In this document: positions 1 through 8,166 of the stretch, piece by piece | Layout of the letters: each line of letters begins with the position of its first letter | Numbering within the stretch: the first letter of the stretch is position 1 | Source of the DNA: Rikenellaceae bacterium | GTDB lineage: Bacteria > Bacteroidota > Bacteroidia > Bacteroidales > UBA932 | NCBI GenBank assembly: GCA_003542575.1 | Contig: DPKJ01000011.1 | Location: 18,063-82,062 of the forward strand | Length of the DNA stretch: 64,000 nucleotides | Reading direction: 5' to 3' | Position numbers and translations under genes: made by a program | The notes under the pieces: model-generated | The model's input: the letters and a program-made list of their open reading frames with translations, nothing else | Databases searched by the model: none | Told to the model about the DNA's origin: nothing

Positions 1-776
1 GAGAGCACCTCAAATTCAAATCCGGTGGTTACATCCAGATAGACATTCCTCCTTGCGAAGTTGACTTCTCAAAAGACATTGATGTAGAGAAAGAGTACCA
101 CGAAGATTGGGACGCCCTCAAAATCTGGGATCTCAAAATGAAAAACGATGAGGACACCTTCCGCGCCTACTCAATGGCCAACCACCCTGCAGAGGGCAAC
201 ATCATAATGCTAAACATCCGGATAGCAACTCCACCTTGGGACAGAAGCAAAGGCACATTCATGCCTGTTAACCCCGGAGTTTGCTCTTCATACATATTCT
301 CACGCAAACCGGGCGATAAAGTAACAATTTCGGGCCCTTACGGCGAGTTCTTCATAAAAGATACACAAAACGAAATCGTTTTCATAGGCGGAGGAGCAGG
401 AATGGCACCAATGCGCTCACACATCTTCCACCTCTTCAACACCGAAAAGACCACCCGCAAGGTGAGCTTCTGGTACGGAGCACGATCACTCAGAGAGGTC
501 TTCTACGAAGAGGAGTTCCGCGCAATTGAGAAAGAGTTCCCGAACTTCACCTTCAACCTCGCCCTGAGCGAACCAAAACCCGAAGACAACTGGACCGGCT
601 ACACCGGCTTCATACATAAAGTTCTGCTCGACAACTACCTCGGCAACCACGAAGCACCCGAAGATATCGAGTACTACCTATGCGGCCCGCCAATGATGAA
701 CAGTGCCGTCTCCAACATGCTCGACAACCTCGGCGTACCCGAAGAAAACATCGCCTTCGACGACTTCGGCGGCTAA
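1..776 (+). CDS. nqrF: Na+-translocating NADH:quinone reductase subunit F, C-terminal part (5' truncated by window)
   Basis: NqrF is the NADH-oxidising, FAD- and 2Fe-2S-containing subunit of the Na+-pumping NADH:quinone oxidoreductase in the inner membrane. The reading frame is open from base 3 and no start is visible, so the N-terminal membrane anchor and ferredoxin domain lie upstream. Visible parts of the ferredoxin-reductase domain are the FAD-binding RAYSMAN motif, the nucleotide-binding VFIGGGAGMAPMRSH stretch, the YLCGPPMMNSAV motif, and the typical FDDFGG end before TAA. NqrF is normally the last gene of nqrABCDEF, which fits the strong terminator 70 bases downstream. Family assignment is very secure; only the N-terminus is unknown. 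Confidence 0.96.
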   Translation, partial: EHLKFKSGGYIQIDIPPCEVDFSKDIDVEKEYHEDWDALKIWDLKMKNDEDTFRAYSMANHPAEGNIIMLNIRIATPPWDRSKGTFMPVNPGVCSSYIFSRKPGDKVTISGPYGEFFIKDTQNEIVFIGGGAGMAPMRSHIFHLFNTEKTTRKVSFWYGARSLREVFYEEEFRAIEKEFPNFTFNLALSEPKPEDNWTGYTGFIHKVLLDNYLGNHEAPEDIEYYLCGPPMMNSAVSNMLDNLGVPEENIAFDDFGG

Positions 777-788
777 TGGCCAACGGAC

Positions 789-831
789 ACTTCGGCGGCT
801 AATCATCGCCTTTGACCACAGCGGCGGCTAA
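789..831 (+). repeat. Two degenerate copies of the nqrF 3' end, stop codon included
   Basis: Directly after the nqrF stop there are two more ACTTCGGCGGCTAA-like segments. The clearest copy, 805-831, aligns over 27 bases with the last nine codons of nqrF (750-776) with four mismatches, and would read IAFDHSGG then stop. The shorter one is at 789-803. They look like tandem duplications of the gene's tail. The nucleoside-sugar dehydrogenase at 14036-15556 shows the same arrangement. Confidence 0.8.
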
Positions 832-844
832 CCAGACACCACAC

Positions 845-884
845 AAAAAAAAGACCTTTACCACACCGTAAAGGTCTTTTTTTT
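845..884. terminator. Bidirectional intrinsic terminator between nqrF and the RsmF-like gene
   Basis: There is a perfect 17-bp inverted repeat: arms 845-861 and 868-884, with a 6-base loop. The stem core is GACCTTTAC/GTAAAGGTC, flanked by an A8 run on one side and a T8 run on the other, so transcripts from either strand end in a hairpin followed by U's. It lies between two convergent genes. Confidence 0.92.
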
Positions 885-960
885 CACCAACACCGCTCAT
901 GCACCAACACACCCAAAAGAGCTCAACCCACCAGCTCCCACATACCACATACACCCCAAC

Positions 961-1030
961 ATGCCGAAGGCAGAAACACACGCCGCAGGCACCATATACA
1001 CCGTAGGCACCACAAACTGGCGCGGAGATT
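961..1030. repeat. GCCGNAGGCA short repeats followed by a solo TCTCCGCGCCA element end
   Basis: Three short copies of a GCCG(A/C/T)AGGCA motif lie at 963-972, 982-993 and 1000-1011. They are followed at 1014-1030 by AAACTGGCGCGGAGATT, the end sequence shared by the dispersed elements near 19.3-24.2 kb. The end sequence overlaps the stop codon (TAA on the minus strand, 1029-1031) of the RsmF-like gene. The two repeat families also occur side by side near 21.2 and 24.0 kb. Confidence 0.7.
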
Positions 1031-3008
1031 ATTGTTGTTTGCGGATTCTTAAGTTGGTCGGGAGGAGGTTGTTTGCGCGGCTGCCGATGTTTTTGACGAA
1101 GCCGAGGCCTAGGCCGCCGTATGTGACCTTTAAGTAGCCTGTAGGTGCACCTTCAAGAACAAGACTCTCTCTGGAAAGGAATTTAATAGCCTGTTCTTTG
1201 GTTAGTTCATGTTCTGGCCATTGAGGAATCGATTCATAATCAGACAATTTATCTGTCAACTCAGATTCCTGAAATTTAGATATCATCTCAGATTCCTGCA
1301 ATTTGGGTATTAGTTCATACCCAGACCGTTTAGACGTCTTACCATCAAATAATTGCTCGGCTACACCATCAATATTGAAGAGATTAATATTTATAAGAAG
1401 TGCCTCTTCATGTGATGGCGCTAATGAAGGAGTATCAGATAGGCTCCCAAAAAAGGATTTCTTGGTAGAGAGTTTATTCGATGAAGGCCTATTCGTTGAC
1501 GGTTTATTTGAAGTGCTATCGGTAGAGACTTTTTTAGACGAGAACTTATTTGTAGAGAGTTTGTTTGAAGAGGTTTTGTATGGAGAGGTTCTGGAAGTAT
1601 TATCAACTGAATTCACATAAGAATTGCTTCTTATTTTTAGTGCCTGATTAGGCATTCCAAGACTGCGAAATGGTTCCAAACTGTTAGAGTCTTTCTGTTC
1701 TGTTGAAGATTTTTGTGATCCAGAGGGTGCTGCTTCTGCTGAATGTATGGCTGATCCAGAGGCTGCTGTTTCTGTTGAAAATATGGCTGATCCAGAGAGC
1801 TCTGTTTCTGATGTGAATTCAGGTTTATAAAGTAGTGCAAGGTAGAGGCCTTCGCCACGCACTATACCCGGAAAAAACTGATATCCACCCTCTTCACTTT
1901 TCTTTATGCCCCACTCTTCTCGAATTTTATCACTAAAAATGTGTTCAAGGCCCTGAGATTTATAAAACTTCTCAAGCGATATAAGAGAAGCGCCAAGCTC
2001 ACGTTTCATCCAAGCCACATTCATATCATTTTCGTACCTATTGAAGGTACAGGTTGAATAGGCAAGTAAACCACCCGGCCTGAGCGCACCCCAAATCTCC
2101 TGCACAATTTTCTTCTGCCTGGCAGCACACATCTTGACATTCTCCTCTGACCACTCAGAAATTGCACCCGGATCTTTTCTGAACATCCCCTCACCGGAAC
2201 AGGGAGCATCTACCAATATAAAGTCAAAAAGGTCTGATGAGAAATTTTCTGATGAGCCTATTCTGTTGACGTCATTTAGGTAGTTTTCTGCTGTGCGATT
2301 TGGGTTTGGATTTGCGTTTGAAGTATCGCTAGGATTTGCGTTTGAATTTGGGTTAATGTTTGAATTGCTGGTTACTTTTATATTTACGTAGTGATTTGAG
2401 ATATGATTTGATGAGTGTGGAAAATCGTTTGGGGCAAACTGGTGAGCCTCTTTGCTTGTGATTTGTATGCCGGGCACTCCCCATTTAAGAATATTTTCTC
2501 TCAGGGCAGAAAGACGCGGCTTAACAACCTCGTTAACTGTAAACCGAGTGCCGAGTGGGAGCATAGAGATAAGGTGAGTGCTTTTTCCACCGGGAGCTGC
2601 GCATAAATCAAGAACGTTACGGGGAGAGAGCGATTGTAAAACAGGCCTGAGCATCTCCAGAAACATAGAACTTGGTTCCTGAACATAGTATGCACCCGCG
2701 TGAAGTGTAGGATCAAAGGTAAACTGAGGCCTCCGGCTCAAGTAGAATCCGTTAGCGCACCAGGGAATCCTATTACCCTCCTTAATGGCATCATTTACAA
2801 CTGAATCGACATCACATCCAACAGATTTAAAAGGGTTAAGCCTTATTGATACAACAGGTTCATTCTCCTCAATAGCAGCTACAATTTTGGGAGCAAGCTC
2901 ACCGGCAGCATCGTTTAAATATTCCAGGAATATAGCAGGAAGCTCCTTTGATACAAAAGTGCTTAAGCTTCTCTCAACCTTACGATTTTTTTTTGATTGC
3001 TTGCCCAT
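1029..3008 (-). CDS. RsmB/RsmF-family 16S rRNA (cytosine-C5) methyltransferase with low-complexity inserts
   Basis: SAM-dependent m5C methyltransferase of the NOL1/NOP2/sun family, acting on rRNA in the cytoplasm. Key motifs are LDLCAAPGGKSTHL (SAM binding, near residue 133), VDAPCSGEGMF (proton-donor cysteine, near 267) and YSTCTFNRYEND (catalytic cysteine). The C-terminal part ending in KVTYGGLGLGF...NNLLPTNLRI resembles the RsmF/YebU tail. The protein is 659 residues, longer than usual, because of an Asn/Ser/Pro-rich insert at about 200-260 and a long Ser/Thr/Lys-rich repetitive stretch at about 405-560, just before the C-terminal domain. I start at the ATG at 3008; the frame extends nine bases upstream only through a TTG. 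It lies downstream of the two small paralogues on the same strand. Confidence 0.88.
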   Translation of the reverse strand: MGKQSKKNRKVERSLSTFVSKELPAIFLEYLNDAAGELAPKIVAAIEENEPVVSIRLNPFKSVGCDVDSVVNDAIKEGNRIPWCANGFYLSRRPQFTFDPTLHAGAYYVQEPSSMFLEMLRPVLQSLSPRNVLDLCAAPGGKSTHLISMLPLGTRFTVNEVVKPRLSALRENILKWGVPGIQITSKEAHQFAPNDFPHSSNHISNHYVNIKVTSNSNINPNSNANPSDTSNANPNPNRTAENYLNDVNRIGSSENFSSDLFDFILVDAPCSGEGMFRKDPGAISEWSEENVKMCAARQKKIVQEIWGALRPGGLLAYSTCTFNRYENDMNVAWMKRELGASLISLEKFYKSQGLEHIFSDKIREEWGIKKSEEGGYQFFPGIVRGEGLYLALLYKPEFTSETELSGSAIFSTETAASGSAIHSAEAAPSGSQKSSTEQKDSNSLEPFRSLGMPNQALKIRSNSYVNSVDNTSRTSPYKTSSNKLSTNKFSSKKVSTDSTSNKPSTNRPSSNKLSTKKSFFGSLSDTPSLAPSHEEALLININLFNIDGVAEQLFDGKTSKRSGYELIPKLQESEMISKFQESELTDKLSDYESIPQWPEHELTKEQAIKFLSRESLVLEGAPTGYLKVTYGGLGLGFVKNIGSRANNLLPTNLRIRKQQ

Positions 3009-3041
3009 TATTCTCAAACCAGCTTTTGGATTGTTTAATTA

Positions 3042-3425
3042 TTATTTTTCCAACCAGATTTTGGCGGCTTTGAGTGTGGAGAAAACCTTTATGGAGAATT
3101 TTGAATTTGCAGTAATTGTCTCTGCAAAAATTACATATGCCACATAGAGGGCGGTGTTGAGAATAATCGCATATTTAATTGAATCAAACTCCTCTGTTAC
3201 TTCAGTCGCCTTTTTCATAAGTTCTCTGACTCCGGATAGAGTAAATGAGAGCTTCGAACTACCGGCACTGTCAAAAATTCTTAGATTCCTGGGAAGAGCC
3301 TTGTTATTTTTAAACGATTCAAGAAGATTAATTTTGCTTTCCAAAGTAATAATGTCATCACTTTTTATGTAGAGATAATCTCCTTTTGAATCTTTTTTAA
3401 TTTTATATAACAAGTTATTCTTCAT
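3042..3425 (-). CDS. Small STAS/SEC14 (SpoIIAA-like)-type protein, paralogue A
   Basis: This 128-residue cytoplasmic protein has no signal peptide or membrane segment. It is clearly paralogous to the next gene (3614-3994): both have KxDSKGxYLYxKS near the start, LPxNLRI in the middle, a KYAIILNT/KHAIIYNS strand, and end in FST/FSS...AAxxWLE. The hydrophobic strand followed by a terminal 'vF.s...A..WL' pattern resembles SpoIIAA-like STAS/SEC14 proteins of Bacteroidota; this is a pattern match only. I start at the ATG at 3425 rather than the TTG 18 bases upstream. Its function is not known. Confidence 0.7.
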   Translation of the reverse strand: MKNNLLYKIKKDSKGDYLYIKSDDIITLESKINLLESFKNNKALPRNLRIFDSAGSSKLSFTLSGVRELMKKATEVTEEFDSIKYAIILNTALYVAYVIFAETITANSKFSIKVFSTLKAAKIWLEK

Positions 3426-3613
3426 GCTGTTGTAAAAAGACAAGCTTCACTCCGGAAAAAAAATGGCGGCATAAATAATAATGCCACCTACTAAGTTAGG
3501 GAAATTATTTTATTAATAGTTCAGCTTATATAACATCTGAGAAAACAAAATGTTTACACAATCTTTAAGAATAATATTCACAGACAACAAGCATAGTGCT
3601 AATTAAGAAATTG

Positions 3614-3994
3614 TTATATAGAACAGTCAATCTCGAGCCACTCTCTGGCAGCTGTTACAGAAGAGAAGGCCTTTATATAATAGCTCTTATTGCTTATAAG
3701 ATTTTCGGCCAAGAGACCGAAGGCAGTATAAACGGGTGAATTATATATAATTGCATGTTTTACCAATTGATACTTTTCGGCAACTTTACTCGCTTTCTTT
3801 AATATTGCAGGAATCTCCTGTATAGAGAATTTAATACAAATATCTCTGGAGTCCTCCAGTATTCTTAAATTCTGAGGAAGTTTATCTCCTTTATCAAAGT
3901 AGTCAATAGTTTCAATCATATAATCAAGAGTGACAACCGGGTTGGACTTCCTATAAAGGTAACTTCCTTTTGAATCTGATTTAATTTGGAACAT
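3614..3994 (-). CDS. Small STAS/SEC14 (SpoIIAA-like)-type protein, paralogue B
   Basis: This 126-residue paralogue of the gene at 3042-3425 shares the same order of conserved blocks (DSKGSYLYRKS, LPQNLRIL, KHAIIYNSPVYTAFGLLAE, FSSVTAAREWLE). The two lie head to tail, 188 bases apart, so a local duplication followed by divergence is the simplest reading. ATG start at 3994. No catalytic residues can be named. The 218 bases between it and the GH20 gene are AT-rich and I see nothing definite in them. Confidence 0.7.
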   Translation of the reverse strand: MFQIKSDSKGSYLYRKSNPVVTLDYMIETIDYFDKGDKLPQNLRILEDSRDICIKFSIQEIPAILKKASKVAEKYQLVKHAIIYNSPVYTAFGLLAENLISNKSYYIKAFSSVTAAREWLEIDCSI

Positions 3995-4212
3995 ATGACT
4001 AAATGAGTTAATGAATTAATTGGTCAATTATTGTATAAGTGAGTGAGATAAAGAGTAGACTTATAATTTAATAGCTAATAAATATAATCAAAAAGTTTAA
4101 ATAAAGCGTATATAATTATTGAGAGCGTTTCTAAATAATAACCAAATAATTTGGCTTATCATATATATGACGCACAAATGTATATAAACCCTTAAATGAG
4201 CGGGAAATAAAG

Positions 4213-6258
4213 TTACCGTTTATTACGGGATAAACCCGAAGAGCGGAAAAATTCAGTAGCGTAGTTAGCTCCCCAAAGGTCGTAGCGGTCAAACTGGTCA
4301 ACAAGCTTAAGCTGGAACTTAGGCCAGCTCTTTCTTGAAGGTAAAGTCCAGTAAACCTCGGCAAGAGCGGAGAAACGCGGGAAAATTCCGTATTCAAGAC
4401 GCTGCCTGTGAGGGAAATACTCAGTCCACATACAACCCTGACCCCCAAGCACATTGGCAGCAACCTCAGCAGGAACCCAAGCAGGAACAGGCTCAAACAG
4501 ATAGACCGAATCAACCGGAGCGTACCAGCTTCTATGGCAAAGGGTATCCTCGTTCCTTTTCTGAGCTACATTAAAATAACTATATTTTATCGGAGTCATA
4601 ATCGCCTTGTGGCCAAGCTCTGCAGCCTTTATGCCATTTTCAACATTTCTCCAACTCATAACTATTGCACCATCAACAAGCCCATCATCAAGCATCTCGT
4701 CCCAACCAATAAACTTACGACCACGAGCATGCACCATATCGGCAATACGTTTTGCAAAATACTTCTGAAGCTCATTCTCATCCTTAAGCCCATACTCCTT
4801 CATGAAAGCCTGAGTCTCAGCAGACTCCTCCCACCACCTCTTGGCACACTCATCAGCACCAATGTGAATATATTGACCCGGAAAAACATCCATCAGCTCA
4901 TTAAATACATCAGAGAGAAATTCAAAAACCTCCTCCGACGGAGCAAGCACATTATTCTGCCTGTTATAAATACCCCATGTAATTGCAGGCTCTTTAGGAA
5001 TATTTGGAGTGGTACTGAATTGCGGATAAGTAGCAATTATTGCCATAGAGTGACCCGGAACATCAATCTCAGGAACAATCTCGATATATCTCTGAGCAGC
5101 ATACTCAATCACATCTTTCATCTGCTCAATTGTGTAGTAACCGCCGTAACGAGTACTGTCAACGCCTGTTCCCGGGAAGATCCCAATAATGGTACCAGCC
5201 CTCCACGAACCAATTTCATTAAGCTTAGGATGGCTCTTGCTCTCCATTCTCCAGCCCTGATCGTCAGTCAAATGCCAATGAAAATAATTCATCTTGTGAA
5301 GAGCCAGATAATCGATGTATTGTTTAATATAATCAACAGAGTATATGTGTCTTACAACATCAAGATGCATGCCCCTATACTCAAAACGAGGGAAGTCAAC
5401 AATTTCAGCAGCAATTACCTGAAGATTAGGAATTGATTTTTGGGAGTTTACCCGGTTGAGGTGCTGTGCAGAGAGCTGCGCTGAGTGCTGAGATGTATTT
5501 TGCGTTGAGTGCTGAGCTGTATGTTCTGCAGAATGTTGCCCAGCATGAGCAGTATGTTGTGCAGTGTGTTGTGCAGTGTGTGAATCCCTGAATTGAACCG
5601 GAAGCATTTGAATAAGAGACTGGACAGCGTAAAAGAGCCCCTGAGGATTTGCACCAACCAAGGTAGCTGTGTTGCCAGAGGTCTTAAGGTAATAAGCACC
5701 TTCCCGTTTAATATCTTCTGCTGTAAAGTCAAATTTAGCCGGATCGATCAGAGAGCCAAGCGGCTTTATTGAGAGGTCGATTACAGAGATTTCAGCTGAT
5801 TGAGAGACAATTACATTTGCAGCATTTAAGGTTTTAGCAGCACTTTGAGCTTTTGACGCCTTTGAAGATTTTGTTGCTCTTGAAGTTTTTAAAGTACCTG
5901 AAGTCTCAGACGAACTTGAAGCTACGGATGCACCTGAAGTTCCGGAAGGTTGTGACTTCAAAAAAGTTTCAAGTTCAGCCTGCGTGTTTACGATTTTCAG
6001 CGAAAACCCGTAGTAATTATTCAAATAGGTATTTAAAAAGTCGGCGGAATTCATCTCCTCACAACCGGGAGCCAAAATTACACTCCCCGGCGTTATCGTA
6101 ACACCTCCGGTGCCATTTACATATATATACTGAGGTTCGGGAATAATTGAATTTGTCAGATTATTTGTCCTGAAATCCCCCCTTTTGCCCTCTCCGTTTA
6201 CAATCATAGCTGTCATTATCATTACAGATAAAAGTAATAGTGATCTAAGATTTTTCAT
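4213..6258 (-). CDS. Secreted GH20 beta-N-acetylhexosaminidase with two low-complexity inserts
   Basis: This enzyme removes terminal GlcNAc/GalNAc from glycans or chitooligosaccharides in the periplasm or at the cell surface. A signal peptide is visible (KNLRSLLLLSVMIMTAMIVNG). The N-terminal GH20b domain spans about residues 35-290, and the (beta/alpha)8 domain begins at EYRGMHLDVVRH (about 293). The catalytic Asp-Glu pair is D469-E470 in HIGADE, and WHLTDDQGWR is the substrate-side motif. The protein has 681 residues. Two repetitive inserts interrupt the N-terminal domain and its junction: Ser/Ala/Lys-rich at about 103-147 and Gln/His/Ala/Thr-rich (AQHTAQHTA-type) at about 226-268. The family assignment is secure; the natural substrate is not. 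Confidence 0.93.
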   Translation of the reverse strand: MKNLRSLLLLSVMIMTAMIVNGEGKRGDFRTNNLTNSIIPEPQYIYVNGTGGVTITPGSVILAPGCEEMNSADFLNTYLNNYYGFSLKIVNTQAELETFLKSQPSGTSGASVASSSSETSGTLKTSRATKSSKASKAQSAAKTLNAANVIVSQSAEISVIDLSIKPLGSLIDPAKFDFTAEDIKREGAYYLKTSGNTATLVGANPQGLFYAVQSLIQMLPVQFRDSHTAQHTAQHTAHAGQHSAEHTAQHSTQNTSQHSAQLSAQHLNRVNSQKSIPNLQVIAAEIVDFPRFEYRGMHLDVVRHIYSVDYIKQYIDYLALHKMNYFHWHLTDDQGWRMESKSHPKLNEIGSWRAGTIIGIFPGTGVDSTRYGGYYTIEQMKDVIEYAAQRYIEIVPEIDVPGHSMAIIATYPQFSTTPNIPKEPAITWGIYNRQNNVLAPSEEVFEFLSDVFNELMDVFPGQYIHIGADECAKRWWEESAETQAFMKEYGLKDENELQKYFAKRIADMVHARGRKFIGWDEMLDDGLVDGAIVMSWRNVENGIKAAELGHKAIMTPIKYSYFNVAQKRNEDTLCHRSWYAPVDSVYLFEPVPAWVPAEVAANVLGGQGCMWTEYFPHRQRLEYGIFPRFSALAEVYWTLPSRKSWPKFQLKLVDQFDRYDLWGANYATEFFRSSGLSRNKR

Positions 6259-6360
6259 TTTTTGATTTTTTCTTGAAACCCCAAATTAATACTAACTATA
6301 ATTGCAATTAGACATCAATTAACGAGCTTTCCTATTTAGTCACAAGATAGAAAAATAAAA

Positions 6361-6783
6361 TTACACTGCCCCCAAAGCCATTTCGATTTGGTCGGTAACT
6401 CTATCAACAATCTCCTTAAGTTTACCACCCAGCATCATCTTAAACATACCAGAAAGTTCGGTGTCCATCACAAGCTGAAAATCGGTGTGTGAGGGGTCGG
6501 GTGAATCAAGATTAATAGTAAATGAGAAAGGGAAAGGCGAATTGCCATACTGTTCGTACACGATTCTGCTGAAAGGAGTTCTTTCAGCAATTTTTACCCC
6601 AAGCTCCATCCCCTGAGCCCTCGCAACAAGTGTGTCAGGAGTTGTAGTCAAATCAGCCTTCCCGGCCATTTCGGGCGGAATATTTTTGGTAAAGTTTGTC
6701 AAATCGGTAAACACCGCGAATAAAACCTCAACAGGACGAGCAATTCTCACCACCCGACCCTCTATATGTGTACTTGAAGCCAT
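6361..6783 (-). CDS. SRPBCC-superfamily (START/polyketide-cyclase-like) protein
   Basis: This 140-residue soluble protein begins with the typical SRPBCC pattern (EGRVVRIARPVEVLFAVFTDLTNFTKNIP) and ends in a long C-terminal helix (LKEIVDRVTDQIEMALGAV). The fold is a helix-grip barrel that binds hydrophobic ligands; the ligand is unknown. It lies 37 bases downstream of pyrE on the same strand and is probably cotranscribed. No catalytic residues can be assigned. Confidence 0.8.
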   Translation of the reverse strand: MASSTHIEGRVVRIARPVEVLFAVFTDLTNFTKNIPPEMAGKADLTTTPDTLVARAQGMELGVKIAERTPFSRIVYEQYGNSPFPFSFTINLDSPDPSHTDFQLVMDTELSGMFKMMLGGKLKEIVDRVTDQIEMALGAV

Positions 6784-6820
6784 TTTTAAATTAATGAAAT
6801 GTTTAGACTTAAATCAGGAG

Positions 6821-7462
6821 CTATTGAGTCTGCTGCCCCCAAACCTCAGGCTGATACCTCCAATCCTGAAGCGTCTCCAGGTCTGAATCCTTAATGAATT
6901 TGCACTCAACAGCCTCATTTATAAGAGAATCGTAATTTGTTAATGTACGAAGTTCAACATTACCATACTCGAAAGCACGGCGCGCCTTATTGAAATTGTA
7001 CGAGAAAATTGCAACCATTCCAAGAACATTTGCCCCCTCTTTATTCAAACACTCAACCGCAGAGAGTGAACTCCCCCCTGTCGAGATAAGATCCTCAACC
7101 ACAACCACCTTTGCCTTAGCAGGGAGTTCACCCTCAATCTGTGCGCCGGTACCATGATCTTTTGGTTTAGGACGCACATAAATAAAAGGTTTTCCAAGCT
7201 CCTCGGCAACAAGAACTCCCCACGCAATAGCACCGGTAGCAACGCCGGCAATAACATCAACATTCTCGTAGCTTTGAGAAATGAGCCTGGCTAAACTTTT
7301 GGTGACAATTGAACGAGCCTTGGGATATGACAAAATTTTTCTATTATCGCAATATATAGGAGACTTCCAACCGGAAGCCCAGGTAAAAGGTTTCTCCACA
7401 TTCAACATCACAGCTTTAATATCCAACAGCTGTCTGGCGATTATTTTTTCTACAGACTCCAT
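6821..7462 (-). CDS. pyrE: Orotate phosphoribosyltransferase
   Basis: PyrE converts orotate and PRPP to OMP in pyrimidine synthesis. The PRPP-binding motif VVVVEDLISTGGSS is intact, and the substrate loop RPKPKDHGTG carries the lysine-rich flexible-loop residues. The N-terminal FTWASGWKSPIYCDNRKILSYP block is typical of bacterial PyrE. Length (213 residues) is normal. It is probably expressed with the SRPBCC gene downstream and is divergent from the Nudix gene. Confidence 0.95.
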   Translation of the reverse strand: MESVEKIIARQLLDIKAVMLNVEKPFTWASGWKSPIYCDNRKILSYPKARSIVTKSLARLISQSYENVDVIAGVATGAIAWGVLVAEELGKPFIYVRPKPKDHGTGAQIEGELPAKAKVVVVEDLISTGGSSLSAVECLNKEGANVLGMVAIFSYNFNKARRAFEYGNVELRTLTNYDSLINEAVECKFIKDSDLETLQDWRYQPEVWGQQTQ

Positions 7463-7471
7463 AAAATAAAT

Positions 7472-7489
7472 TAACTTTGTACAAAGATA
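7472..7489. promoter_or_regulatory. Divergent -7 elements for the Nudix gene (+) and pyrE (-)
   Basis: The segment TAACTTTGTACAAAGATA contains a Bacteroidota -7 element (TAnnTTTG) on each strand: TAACTTTG at 7472-7479 reading towards the Nudix gene, and TATCTTTG (complement of 7482-7489) reading towards pyrE. They are two bases apart, so the two start sites would compete for RNA polymerase. The -33 TTTG boxes are not clear on either side. Confidence 0.6.
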
Positions 7490-7511
7490 GTAAAATCAAT
7501 CCTATTTTTTA

Positions 7512-8129
7512 ATGTTCAGCATCTACTTCAACAACCGCCGGCTTTCTGTATGTTCCAATACAGACCAAATGATCAAAGACCCCGAAGCAGTACTATACAA
7601 ACCCGGTTCAGCGGAAGAACTCGGAGGCATTCCAATGCTCTTTGACCAGACCCCCAACATCTCAAGAATGTATGTACCGAGCGAGAATGAAGAGACAACA
7701 TTCAACCAACTCTTTTCGGGTCTCACCCACATCAATGCAGGCGGAGGTTTGGTGACCAACTCAAAAGGAGAGTTTCTGATGATATTCAGGCACGGCAAAT
7801 GGGATCTGCCAAAAGGAACTCAGGAACCAAACGAAGATATTCGCTGTGCAGCAGTGAGAGAGGTTGAAGAGGAGTGCGGAATAGACAAAGTTGTTATAAA
7901 GCAGCATATTTGCGACACATATCACACCTACCACAGAAACAATCTCTTCTGGCTAAAATGTACAAAATGGTATAAAATGGAGTACACAGGCAATGGAACT
8001 CACACCGTTCCCCAAGTGGAGGAGGATATCGAGAAGGCTATATGGATTAAGAGGGAGGAATTAGCAGGCTATCTTGAGAACACCTACCCGTCAATTATTG
8101 AGGTATTTCGCCTAAGCAAAACAGTTTAA
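7512..8129 (+). CDS. Nudix hydrolase
   Basis: This protein hydrolyses a nucleoside diphosphate linked to another moiety; the actual substrate cannot be told from sequence. The Nudix box begins at GTQEPNED and continues through AAVREVEEECGI, matching GX5EX7REUXEEXGU with all metal-binding glutamates. It has 205 residues, longer than a minimal Nudix protein, with an extra N-terminal region of about 75 residues. It is divergent from pyrE. It ends convergently with the LolA-like gene, leaving 37 bases with no obvious hairpin. Confidence 0.88.
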   Translation: MFSIYFNNRRLSVCSNTDQMIKDPEAVLYKPGSAEELGGIPMLFDQTPNISRMYVPSENEETTFNQLFSGLTHINAGGGLVTNSKGEFLMIFRHGKWDLPKGTQEPNEDIRCAAVREVEEECGIDKVVIKQHICDTYHTYHRNNLFWLKCTKWYKMEYTGNGTHTVPQVEEDIEKAIWIKREELAGYLENTYPSIIEVFRLSKTV

Positions 8130-8166
8130 ATCAGAAATAATCACTTGATTTTCTACTAACCGAAAA

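Noticed and set aside
4408..5436. 342-codon open frame antisense to the GH20 gene
   Set aside because: It lies wholly opposite a clear GH20 coding region, has no recognisable domain, and looks like a frame left open by codon bias.
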